DNA of 10,084 bases from RGIG1828 sp045592485 (GTDB taxonomy: Bacteria; Bacillota; Clostridia; UMGS1810): positions 1-10,084 of the forward strand of contig JAZNUS010000179.1 of the NCBI GenBank assembly GCA_045592485.1. Direction: 5' to 3'. This document shows positions 1 to 5,429 of this stretch, in pieces. The position numbers were made by a program, and so were the translations under genes. How positions within the stretch are numbered: the stretch's first letter is position 1; every line of letters starts with the position of its first letter. Below the pieces are notes generated by a model. It saw only the letters and a program-made list of their open reading frames with translations, did no database searches and was not told the origin of the DNA.

Positions 1-30
1 TTTAGCGCTCTGTTTTGCGCTAGTGTGTGA

Positions 31-80
31 GCCTTCTCCCTGGTGGAGAAGGTGTCAAGCTTGCTTGACGGATGAGGGGA
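31..80 (+). repeat. Double-hairpin intergenic repeat, copy 1
   Basis: Two adjacent stem-loops are visible: CCTTCTCC (32-39) pairs with GGAGAAGG (45-52) around a CTGGT loop, and GTCAAGC (54-60) pairs with GCTTGAC (63-69). They are followed by GGATGAGGGGA. A second copy lies inverted at 204-251. I recall repeats of this type (hairpin, hairpin, GATGAGGG) scattered between genes in gut Clostridia; that is memory and unchecked. Function unknown. Confidence 0.65.
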
Positions 81-203
81 TAGTGACACTCCAAGAAAAG
101 AGCACTTGTGCGAATTTGATTGGTTAGTGGAGCGTTAAAAATCAGTGTTTTCAATAGTTTGAACGATTTTCAAATTTATATTTGAATTTACTTTCTTTTG
201 TTT

Positions 204-251
204 CCCCTCATCAGTCACCTTACGGTGACAGCTTCCCCACCAAGGGGAAGC
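204..251 (-). repeat. Double-hairpin intergenic repeat, copy 2 (inverted)
   Basis: Read on the minus strand this copy has the same order as copy 1: GCTTCCCC pairs with GGGGAAGC (8 bp; bases 231-238 and 244-251), then GTCACC pairs with GGTGAC (214-219 and 224-229), then TGATGAGGGG. The stem bases differ from copy 1 but remain paired in both stems, while the GATGAGGGG tail is kept. Confidence 0.65.
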
Positions 252-307
252 CTTTCGCTTCAGCCCAATTTCAAACACCCCGACAAATTCCAATTTAAAC
301 ACCGTGC

Positions 308-337
308 TTGACAAATATACGGTATATGATGTATAAT
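308..337 (+). promoter_or_regulatory. Sigma-A type promoter for nadK-argR-recN
   Basis: TTGACA at 308-313 and TATAAT at 332-337 are separated by 18 bp. Both hexamers match consensus exactly. Transcription would start near 344, giving a leader of about 58 nt before the nadK ATG. Confidence 0.75.
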
Positions 338-343
338 TATACA
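330..343. promoter_or_regulatory. 14-bp palindrome over the -10 box, ARG-box-like operator candidate
   Basis: TGTATAATTATACA is a perfect 14-bp palindrome that contains the -10 hexamer. It has the spacing of the classical arginine-repressor half-site pair (TGAAT-wwww-ATTCA), differing only at the third base and its symmetrical partner. argR is the second gene downstream, so repression of its own operon is plausible. Part of the symmetry comes from the -10 sequence itself, so this is a candidate only. Confidence 0.45.
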
Positions 344-355
344 AAGCTTTATGGA

Positions 356-375
356 GTGCCGGAATGCTCCGGCAC
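356..375 (+). promoter_or_regulatory. Stem-loop in the nadK 5' leader
   Basis: GTGCCGGA (356-363) pairs perfectly with TCCGGCAC (368-375) around an ATGC loop, about 12 nt into the predicted transcript. The four T's at 380-383 are too few and too far away for a confident terminator. It may stabilise the 5' end or act as a weak attenuator. Confidence 0.5.
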
Positions 376-401
376 ACAATTTTGTTAAACGGGGTTTTCT
401 T

Positions 402-1229
402 ATGGATAGAATAGCTATTATAACAAACAAATTAAAAGACTCCGACGGTAAAATCACAAAAATCTGCGTCGGAATTCTTGAATCTGAATTTGACATATCT
501 CTCGTTGACGGAAGAGGCTTCGATGAAACCCTTAATGCCGTTTCAGGTGCAGCTGCCGCAATTGTAATAGGCGGCGACGGCACAATTCTTTCGGCATCTC
601 TTGCGGCTGCCCGGTGCAATGTGCCGATTCTCGGCATCAATCTCGGACATCTTGGTTTTCTTGCGGATGTGGAGCTTTCGGAGCTTAAAGATGCTCTCAG
701 GGCTTTTTGCCGCGGCGAATATAAGATTGAACAACGCTTTATGCTCGAAGCCGTGCTTCGTGCAAAGGACGGAACCGAAACGGTTCTCCCTGCACTCAAC
801 GACATTGTCATTTCCCGAGCATCCTACACAAGGATGATTGCCCTCGATGTACTTGTTGACGGTCATTTTCTTGCGTCCTATGTGGGCGACGGTGTTGTTG
901 TTTCAACTCCTACAGGCTCAACGGCCTATTCACTCAGTGCAGGCGGTCCTGTTGTTGACCCGGCACTCAATGTTTCAATCATCACCCCCGTTTGCCCCCA
1001 CACTCTCAATTCAAAGCCTGTGATAATATCAGGCGATGCAAGCATCACTATTAATTTTCACGAAACCTTTGATGATGTTTCAATGCTTACCACCGACGGA
1101 CAGACCGGCATCCGGATTTCCGAAGGTGACACAGTTACCGTGAGGGCTTCAAGGCTTAAAACACAGCTCATAAAAATAAGCGACCGATGCTTTTATGAAA
1201 TTCTACATAAAAAGCTTTACAGTCTTTAA
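402..1229 (+). CDS. nadK: NAD kinase
   Basis: Cytoplasmic enzyme that phosphorylates NAD at the 2' hydroxyl of the adenosine ribose to give NADP, the only route to NADP in most bacteria. The 275-residue product is of usual family length. It shows the hallmark GGDGT (57-61), an LGHLGFLAD stretch (81-89), an LNDIV segment (132-136) where the family usually has NE, the glycine-rich TPTGSTAYSLSAGGP (169-183), and DGQ (232-234). An in-frame ATG at 351 lies upstream, but the ATG at 402 is chosen because homology begins there, a GGGG stretch sits 7 nt before it, and the longer form would translate the leader hairpin. The gap to argR is 25 nt. Most bacterial homologues use ATP or polyphosphate; which is used here cannot be read. 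Confidence 0.95.
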   Translation: MDRIAIITNKLKDSDGKITKICVGILESEFDISLVDGRGFDETLNAVSGAAAAIVIGGDGTILSASLAAARCNVPILGINLGHLGFLADVELSELKDALRAFCRGEYKIEQRFMLEAVLRAKDGTETVLPALNDIVISRASYTRMIALDVLVDGHFLASYVGDGVVVSTPTGSTAYSLSAGGPVVDPALNVSIITPVCPHTLNSKPVIISGDASITINFHETFDDVSMLTTDGQTGIRISEGDTVTVRASRLKTQLIKISDRCFYEILHKKLYSL

Positions 1230-1254
1230 TTCGGAATCGGAAAGGAAAACAATT

Positions 1255-1707
1255 ATGACAAAATCCAAAAGACACGAAAAAATTCTGGAACTCATAACAA
1301 ACGAAAATATTTCCACACAATCCGAGCTTACCGACCGCCTCAATGACTGCGGCTTCAATGTCACTCAGGCAACCGCCTCCCGCGACCTTCAGGAAATGAG
1401 AGTAATAAAGGTTATGCTCTCCGACGGCAGCTATAAATATGCCCCCTCAAAGGATAACGACATCAGCATTGGCGACAAGCTCGAATCAATTCTTAACCAT
1501 TGTCTCACCAATGCAGACTATGCATCAAACATTGTTGTTCTCAAAACTATGTCCGGTGCGGCGCAGGCTGTGGGCTATGCTCTCGATTCCTTTGTGTGGG
1601 ACGAAATTGTTGGAACAATCTGCGGTGACGACACCATAATGATTGTTGTGCGCAACGAAAAAAGTGCAAAACAGCTTTGCTCAAAGCTTACAAAGTTTAT
1701 TCAGTAG
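1255..1707 (+). CDS. argR: Arginine repressor ArgR/AhrC
   Basis: Hexameric, arginine-responsive DNA-binding regulator that represses arginine biosynthesis and in Bacillota often activates catabolism. The 150-residue product has the usual length. Its N-terminal winged helix-turn-helix carries the recognition signature TQATASRDL (37-45). The C-terminal oligomerisation and arginine-binding domain carries GAAQAVGYALD (101-111) and GTICGDDT (120-127), whose paired aspartates are the family's arginine-contact motif. The start at 1255 follows GGAAAGGA by 8 nt; an in-frame ATG at 1195 inside nadK would add 20 residues unlike the family. Placement between nadK and recN matches the order common in Bacillota, where ahrC precedes recN. 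The palindrome on the shared promoter suggests autoregulation. Confidence 0.95.
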   Translation: MTKSKRHEKILELITNENISTQSELTDRLNDCGFNVTQATASRDLQEMRVIKVMLSDGSYKYAPSKDNDISIGDKLESILNHCLTNADYASNIVVLKTMSGAAQAVGYALDSFVWDEIVGTICGDDTIMIVVRNEKSAKQLCSKLTKFIQ

Positions 1708-1719
1708 GAGTGTGATTCT

Positions 1720-3414
1720 ATGTTAAGACACATTTCCATAAAAAATGTAGCGGTTATCCGGCAGGCTGAAATCGATTTTGAAAAAGGCTTCAGTGTTCTC
1801 ACCGGTGAAACAGGTGCCGGAAAATCCATAATTATTGATGCCATAAATATGTTAAAGGGCGAACGCTCTTCAAAATCACTGATTCGTGCCGGCGAATCAA
1901 AGGCACGGGTTGACGGTGAATTTGAAACAGACGAAGAATCTGCGGCAAAAATCGCAGACATTCTGGGAACAGAGCCCGAAACAGAAATAATCATATCCCG
2001 TGAAATGCATGCCGACGGAAAAAATACCGTCAGAGTAAACGGCATGCCCGTGAATCTTGCCATGCTCAAATCCATTGGCGAATGTCTTGTAAACATTCAC
2101 GGTCAGCACGACAACACTTCTCTTCTTGCGGTTAAAAGCCATCGGGGCTTTCTTGACCGCTTTGCAGGGCAGCCTCTGAGAGAAGCCTTGGAAAAATACA
2201 GGCTCGTTCACAGTGAATGCGGGTCAATTCAGTCAGAGCTTGAAGACATCTGCACCGATGAGCAGGAAAAACTCCGCCGTCGTGATATGCTCTCCTTTCA
2301 GCTCGAAGAGCTTGACGATTCAGACCTTGCACCGGGCGAGGATGCAGAGCTTGAAGCAAAAAAGCTTCTTCTTGACAATGCCTCAAAGATTACCGACAAC
2401 ACCTCCGTGGCATATGAGCTGCTCTACGGCAGTGACACCGGAGCTGTTCACGACCTTTTGTGGACTGCAGTGAAAAAGCTTGAAGAAATTTCGGATTTCA
2501 ATGCCGAAATCAAGGAAATATATTCATCTCTTTCCGAAACCTCCTATCTTCTCGATGAGCAAATCCGTGAGCTTAAATTCTTCTGTGACCACACCTCCTT
2601 TGACAGGGGCGAAGCCGAAGAAATCGAATCCAGACTTGAACTCATATACACCCTTAAAAGGAAATACGGAAACACCATAGAGGAAATCCTTGAATTTCAG
2701 GAAAATGCAAGAGAAGAGCTTGAAAAAATTGAAACCTCCGATGCCCGTGCAAAAGAGCTTGAAAAACGCCTTGAGGCATGCATCAAAGAAAGGGAAGCCC
2801 TTGCAAAAGAGCTCACTGCCCTGAGAAGAAAATCGGCAACAGAGCTTTCCGAAAGAGTTAAACGACAGCTCAGTGACCTCAACATGGCAAAGGTGGATTT
2901 CGGTGTGCTCATAACAGAGGCGGATTTTGGCGAAAACGGTGCCGACAGTGTTGAGTTTACCGTATGCACCAATGTTGGCGAAGAAATGAAGCCGCTGTCA
3001 AAAATTGCCTCCGGCGGTGAGCTTTCCAGAATTATGCTTGCCATAAAAAATGTTCTTGCAGGCTATGACCACGACAAAACCGTTATTTTTGATGAAATAG
3101 ACACAGGCGTTAGCGGAAATGCTGCTCAGAAAATAGGCGAAAAGCTCTATTCAATGTCGATGGGTGCGCAGGTCCTTTGTATAACCCATCTCCCCCAGAT
3201 TTCCGCCCTTGCGGACAATCACTATCTGATTCAGAAAGAAATTACCGGCGAAAGAACAAGCACCTCAGTGGTACTTCTCGACCGCGACGGAAGAATTGAG
3301 GAAATTGCCCGCACTCTTGGCGGTGCTACAATTTCTGTTGTAACAAGGGAAAATGCCCGCCAGCTTCTCGATGAGGCAGAGGTTATCAAGCAAATGATGA
3401 ACAGAGATATATAA
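1720..3414 (+). CDS. recN: DNA repair protein RecN
   Basis: SMC-like ATPase recruited early to double-strand breaks, where it holds or gathers DNA ends for recombination. The 564-residue product matches family length. The N-terminal ATPase half has Walker A GETGAGKS (29-36). A charged Glu/Lys/Leu-rich coiled-coil section fills the middle (roughly 150-380). The C-terminal half has the ABC signature SGGELS (431-436), Walker B VIFDE (455-459) followed by IDTGVSG, and a TH(L)PQ segment typical of RecN. AGGAG overlaps the argR stop and lies 9 nt before the ATG, so the two genes are almost certainly co-transcribed and possibly translationally coupled. No frameshift or missing ATPase residue is seen. 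Confidence 0.95.
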   Translation: MLRHISIKNVAVIRQAEIDFEKGFSVLTGETGAGKSIIIDAINMLKGERSSKSLIRAGESKARVDGEFETDEESAAKIADILGTEPETEIIISREMHADGKNTVRVNGMPVNLAMLKSIGECLVNIHGQHDNTSLLAVKSHRGFLDRFAGQPLREALEKYRLVHSECGSIQSELEDICTDEQEKLRRRDMLSFQLEELDDSDLAPGEDAELEAKKLLLDNASKITDNTSVAYELLYGSDTGAVHDLLWTAVKKLEEISDFNAEIKEIYSSLSETSYLLDEQIRELKFFCDHTSFDRGEAEEIESRLELIYTLKRKYGNTIEEILEFQENAREELEKIETSDARAKELEKRLEACIKEREALAKELTALRRKSATELSERVKRQLSDLNMAKVDFGVLITEADFGENGADSVEFTVCTNVGEEMKPLSKIASGGELSRIMLAIKNVLAGYDHDKTVIFDEIDTGVSGNAAQKIGEKLYSMSMGAQVLCITHLPQISALADNHYLIQKEITGERTSTSVVLLDRDGRIEEIARTLGGATISVVTRENARQLLDEAEVIKQMMNRDI

Positions 3415-3436
3415 TATAGAAGGGAAAGTGAAATCA

Positions 3437-3934
3437 ATGTCTGAAAATAAACGCAGAGACAAGCATAACTATTATCTTGATATTGCAGAAACCGTGCTTG
3501 AAAGAGGCACCTGTCTCAGAAGAAATTACGGTGCAATAATCGTGAAAAATGATGAAATTGTGTCAACAGGCTATGTTGGTGCACCCCGAGGCAGAAAAAA
3601 CTGCATCGACCTCGGCTATTGCAAAAGAGAGGAAATGAACATTCCCAGAGGCGAACGCTATGAAATGTGCAGAAGCGTTCATGCCGAAGCAAATGCAATC
3701 ATAAGCGCCAAGCGCGACGAAATGATTGGCTCAACTCTCTATCTTGTGGGTAAATTCTATGGCACGGGCGAGCTTGTTAAGGATGCAATGTGCTGTTCAA
3801 TGTGTAAAAGACAGGTAATTAATGCCGGAATCGAAAAGGTTGTTATCCGCAACACTCACGACGAATATACCGAGGTTAATGTGTCCGACTGGATTGAATT
3901 TGACGAGTCTCTGGAGGGGCTTTTTGGGTATTGA
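3437..3934 (+). CDS. dCMP/cytidine deaminase family protein (ComEB-like)
   Basis: Zinc hydrolase family that deaminates dCMP to dUMP, feeding dTMP synthesis. The 165-residue product has the zinc and proton-shuttle motif H82-A-E84 (within SVHAEANAI) and a second zinc motif C120-x-x-C123 followed by the NAGI segment typical of the family. The residue usually proline in PCxxC is cysteine (C119), and further cysteines (C56, C62, C78) surround the active-site region, a pattern common in ComEB-like dCMP deaminases. A GTG at 3428 is in frame but only 2 nt after the AGGGA site; the ATG at 3437 is about 11 nt from it and is preferred with moderate certainty. It follows recN by 22 nt, so it is probably last in that operon. 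B. subtilis comEB sits with comEA and comEC; neither is seen here. Confidence 0.88.
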   Translation: MSENKRRDKHNYYLDIAETVLERGTCLRRNYGAIIVKNDEIVSTGYVGAPRGRKNCIDLGYCKREEMNIPRGERYEMCRSVHAEANAIISAKRDEMIGSTLYLVGKFYGTGELVKDAMCCSMCKRQVINAGIEKVVIRNTHDEYTEVNVSDWIEFDESLEGLFGY

Positions 3935-3959
3935 TTTTTAATCGGAGCTGTGGTATAAT
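3931..3959 (+). promoter_or_regulatory. Promoter for the coiled-coil gene
   Basis: TTGATT (3931-3936) and TATAAT (3954-3959) are spaced by 17 bp, with a TGG extended -10 element just before the -10. The -35 overlaps the stop codon of the deaminase gene, so the next gene can be expressed apart from the recN operon. Confidence 0.65.
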
Positions 3960-3993
3960 CAAACTACTATCAACTGATCAGGAGGTGATACGG

Positions 3994-4356
3994 ATGACCG
4001 AATTCGAAAAAATTGTCCTCGAGAAATTGGATAATCTTTCAAATGAGATGAAGGAAATGAAGGGCGAAATGTCCACAATGAAGGGCGAAATGTCTACAGT
4101 GAAGGACGAAATGTCCACAATGAAGGACGAAATGTCCATAATGAAGGGCGAAATGTCCACAATGAAGGAAGACATAATTGCTCTGAAAAGAACGGCAGTT
4201 ATGACAGAAACCGAACTTGTACCCAAAGTTAATCTTTTGCTGGATTGTTATACAAGCCTTGCCGAAAAGGTCACAATATCCGGCGAAATCTCTGAAGAAG
4301 TTAAAACCCTGCGCTATGAGGTTGATGTTATAAAAAAGGTTCTCCAGATAAGTTAA
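3994..4356 (+). CDS. Small coiled-coil protein with seven-residue tandem repeats
   Basis: I do not recognise a characterised family. The 120-residue product has no signal peptide or membrane segment, so it is probably cytoplasmic. Residues 1-21 form a charged helix. Residues 22-56 are five tandem units of the pattern MK(G/D)EMST, and a sixth degenerate unit follows (57-63). With a seven-residue period and Met or Val at the first and fifth positions, this is a strong coiled coil, likely an oligomer. The C-terminal part (70-120) is unrelated to the repeat, with an LLLDCYTSLAEKV segment and a final amphipathic helix (102-120). The start at 3994 follows a perfect AGGAGGTG by 6 nt. An upstream in-frame start at 3931 would overlap the promoter and is rejected. 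It has its own promoter and stands between housekeeping genes. Confidence 0.8.
   Translation: MTEFEKIVLEKLDNLSNEMKEMKGEMSTMKGEMSTVKDEMSTMKDEMSIMKGEMSTMKEDIIALKRTAVMTETELVPKVNLLLDCYTSLAEKVTISGEISEEVKTLRYEVDVIKKVLQIS
4057..4161 (+). repeat. Five 21-bp tandem repeats inside the coiled-coil gene
   Basis: Units at 4057, 4078, 4099, 4120 and 4141 are near-identical copies of ATGAAGGRCGAAATGTCCACA; units 1 and 5 are identical. The unit length is a multiple of three, so gain or loss of copies keeps the frame and lengthens the coiled coil by one heptad. Confidence 0.9.
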
Positions 4357-4385
4357 ATTAAAAAATTACATAAATTAAAAAAATA

Positions 4386-4431
4386 ATGCTTGACAAGCAT
4401 TGATTTTGTGTGTATAATATTACAGTGTAAT
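4386..4431. promoter_or_regulatory. Two dyads framing the rpsU promoter
   Basis: ATGCTT-GAC-AAGCAT (4386-4400) spans the -35 box, and ATTACA-G-TGTAAT (4419-4431) spans the expected transcription start. Both are perfect inverted repeats with 6-bp arms. They are different sequences, so they are not two copies of one operator. Either could be a protein-binding site; the regulator is unknown. Confidence 0.35.
4390..4418 (+). promoter_or_regulatory. Consensus promoter for rpsU
   Basis: TTGACA (4390-4395) and TATAAT (4413-4418) are exact consensus hexamers with the optimal 17-bp spacer, as expected for a highly expressed ribosomal protein gene. Transcription would start near 4425. Confidence 0.8.
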
Positions 4432-4442
4432 TTTGTCTAAAC

Positions 4443-4476
4443 CCGTTATGTGTTTCTAACATGACAGCAGTAACGG
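4443..4476 (+). promoter_or_regulatory. Possible stem-loop reaching into the rpsU ribosome site
   Basis: CCGTTA (4443-4448) can pair with TAACGG (4471-4476), which would cover the first bases of the very strong GGAGGGAGGG site (4475-4484). Inside, GTTA (4445-4448) can instead pair with TAAC (4457-4460), so two alternative folds are possible. The stems are short and no known leader family is recognised. Confidence 0.35.
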
Positions 4477-4491
4477 AGGGAGGGAACTTAA

Positions 4492-4668
4492 ATGGCAGAA
4501 ATCAGATTGAAAGATAATGAATCTTTAGATAGTGCGCTTCGCAGATTCAAGAGATCTTGTCAGAAAGCAGGAGTATTGTCCGAAATCAGAAAAAGAGAAC
4601 ACTACGAAAAACCCAGCGTAAGACGCAAGAAAAAATCAGAAGCAGCAAGAAAGCGTTCATACAAATAA
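4492..4668 (+). CDS. rpsU: 30S ribosomal protein S21 (bS21)
   Basis: Small-subunit protein that binds near the anti-Shine-Dalgarno region of 16S rRNA and helps initiation. The 58-residue product is complete and of normal length. It starts MAEIRLKDNESLDSALRRF, continues with the family-typical RSCQKAGVLSEIRKREHYEKPS segment split across positions 21-42, and ends in a very basic tail rich in Lys and Arg (44-58). GGAGGGAGGG lies 7 nt before the ATG. It has its own consensus promoter and is followed by an intrinsic terminator at 4791-4816, so it is probably transcribed alone or with partial read-through into yqeG. Confidence 0.95.
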   Translation: MAEIRLKDNESLDSALRRFKRSCQKAGVLSEIRKREHYEKPSVRRKKKSEAARKRSYK

Positions 4669-4689
4669 TTTTAATTAATCATATTTTAC

Positions 4690-4740
4690 GGCAATTACGG
4701 TTTGTTTATTCATTCCGCTTGCCAAATTGGCGTAACTGCC
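4690..4740 (+). other. Imperfect inverted repeat in the rpsU 3' region
   Basis: GGCAATTACG (4690-4699) and CGTAACTGCC (4731-4740) pair at 9 of 10 positions around a 31-nt loop that itself contains GCCAAATTGGC (4721-4731, sharing its last base with the outer arm). No T-run follows, so it is not a standard terminator. It may be a 3' UTR structure. Confidence 0.3.
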
Positions 4741-4790
4741 TTCCCAATTAGAATAACGGTTAGATAAAATGCAATAAAACTAATCAAATC

Positions 4791-4816
4791 AGGCGACCTT
4801 GACGGTCGCCTTTTTT
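4791..4816 (+). terminator. Rho-independent terminator between rpsU and yqeG
   Basis: AGGCGACC (4791-4798) pairs perfectly with GGTCGCCT (4804-4811) around a TTGAC loop. The T-tract TTTTTT (4811-4816) follows directly, its first T closing the stem. Confidence 0.9.
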
Positions 4817-4837
4817 GTAAAAACAGGAATGATGATT

Positions 4838-5356
4838 ATGATAAAAAAACTTTTGCCCGATTTCACCGTAAAAAATGTTCACCTGATTGACGAAAAATTT
4901 TATAAGGACCATGGAATAAAAGCGGTTATATTTGATATAGACAATACCCTCGTTGCTCACACCGAGCCAACCCCGCCCGAAAATATTCTTGAATACTTTG
5001 AGCTTCTCGGCAAATGGAACATAAAATATTCCATAGTTTCCAACAACAGCATTGAACGGGTACACTCTTTCTGCAAAGACCTTGGTATTCCTTACTACGG
5101 CAAAGCTCTTAAGCCCCGCAAAAAGTATCTTAAGAAGGTGGTTTCGGAAATGGGAGTAAAAAGCAGTGAAACCTGTCTTGTGGGCGATCAGCTCTTCACC
5201 GATATGCTCGGTGCAAACCGTATGGGATTTTTGTCGGTGCTTGTGACTGCCGTCGGCGAAGATGAAACGAGTTTTGTGTCATTCAAGCGCAAATTCGAAA
5301 AAAAGATTCTTGCCGACAACGAAACTTTCCTTGTTGAATATCCGGAAAATAAATAA
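4838..5356 (+). CDS. yqeG: YqeG family HAD IIIA-type phosphatase
   Basis: Cytoplasmic HAD-superfamily phosphatase; the physiological substrate of the YqeG family is not settled. The 172-residue length is that of B. subtilis YqeG as I recall it. HAD motifs are all present: motif I DIDNT (33-37) with nucleophile D33 and acid/base D35, motif II SNN (68-70), motif III lysine in LKPRKK (around K92), and motif IV GDQLFTD (116-122). The cap is minimal, as in subclass III. Three in-frame ATGs lie close together (4829, 4832, 4838); 4838 is chosen because AGGA at 4825-4828 is then 9 nt away and MIKKLLPD matches the family's N terminus. The start lies 22 nt after a strong terminator, leaving no room for a promoter between. 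Confidence 0.9.
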   Translation: MIKKLLPDFTVKNVHLIDEKFYKDHGIKAVIFDIDNTLVAHTEPTPPENILEYFELLGKWNIKYSIVSNNSIERVHSFCKDLGIPYYGKALKPRKKYLKKVVSEMGVKSSETCLVGDQLFTDMLGANRMGFLSVLVTAVGEDETSFVSFKRKFEKKILADNETFLVEYPENK

Positions 5357-5366
5357 AATTTACATA

Positions 5367-5395
5367 TTGTAATATCGGCCTGTCTATGGTATAAT
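5367..5395 (+). promoter_or_regulatory. Promoter for the secreted paralogue pair
   Basis: TTGTAA (5367-5372) and TATAAT (5390-5395) are spaced by 17 bp with a TGG extended -10. The arrangement resembles the promoters at 3931 and 8266, which also carry TGGTATAAT. Confidence 0.65.
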
Positions 5396-5429
5396 ACAAA
5401 TACATTTTTAACAGGAAGGAAGATGAAAA

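Larger units (their letters stand above)
1..301. other. Non-coding region with palindromic repeats, upstream of nadK
   Basis: No open reading frame here has a credible start and ribosome site. The region holds a short hairpin at 3-22 (TAGCGC pairing with GCGCTA), two inverted copies of a double-hairpin repeat (31-80 and 204-251), and an AT-rich spacer at 81-203 that includes a small dyad (TCAAAT...ATTTGA near 165-185). The hairpin at 3-22 is not followed by a T-run, so it is not an obvious terminator for a gene lying left of the window. Confidence 0.6.

Noticed and set aside
351..401. Upstream in-frame ATG that would extend NAD kinase by 17 residues
   Set aside because: The extension encodes the leader hairpin, starts only about 7 nt after the predicted transcription start, and is outside family homology.
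260..811. 183-residue minus-strand open frame over the nadK start
   Set aside because: It lies antisense to nadK, which has full family motifs, and crosses the promoter region and a repeat copy; no ribosome site or recognisable domain.
4057..4161. Regular 21-bp repeats as a possible CRISPR array
   Set aside because: The units are contiguous with no spacers and are in frame inside a coding region with a perfect ribosome site.
4557..4751. 64-residue plus-strand frame overlapping rpsU
   Set aside because: It is an out-of-frame shadow of the S21 gene, which is complete and recognisable from 4492 to 4668.
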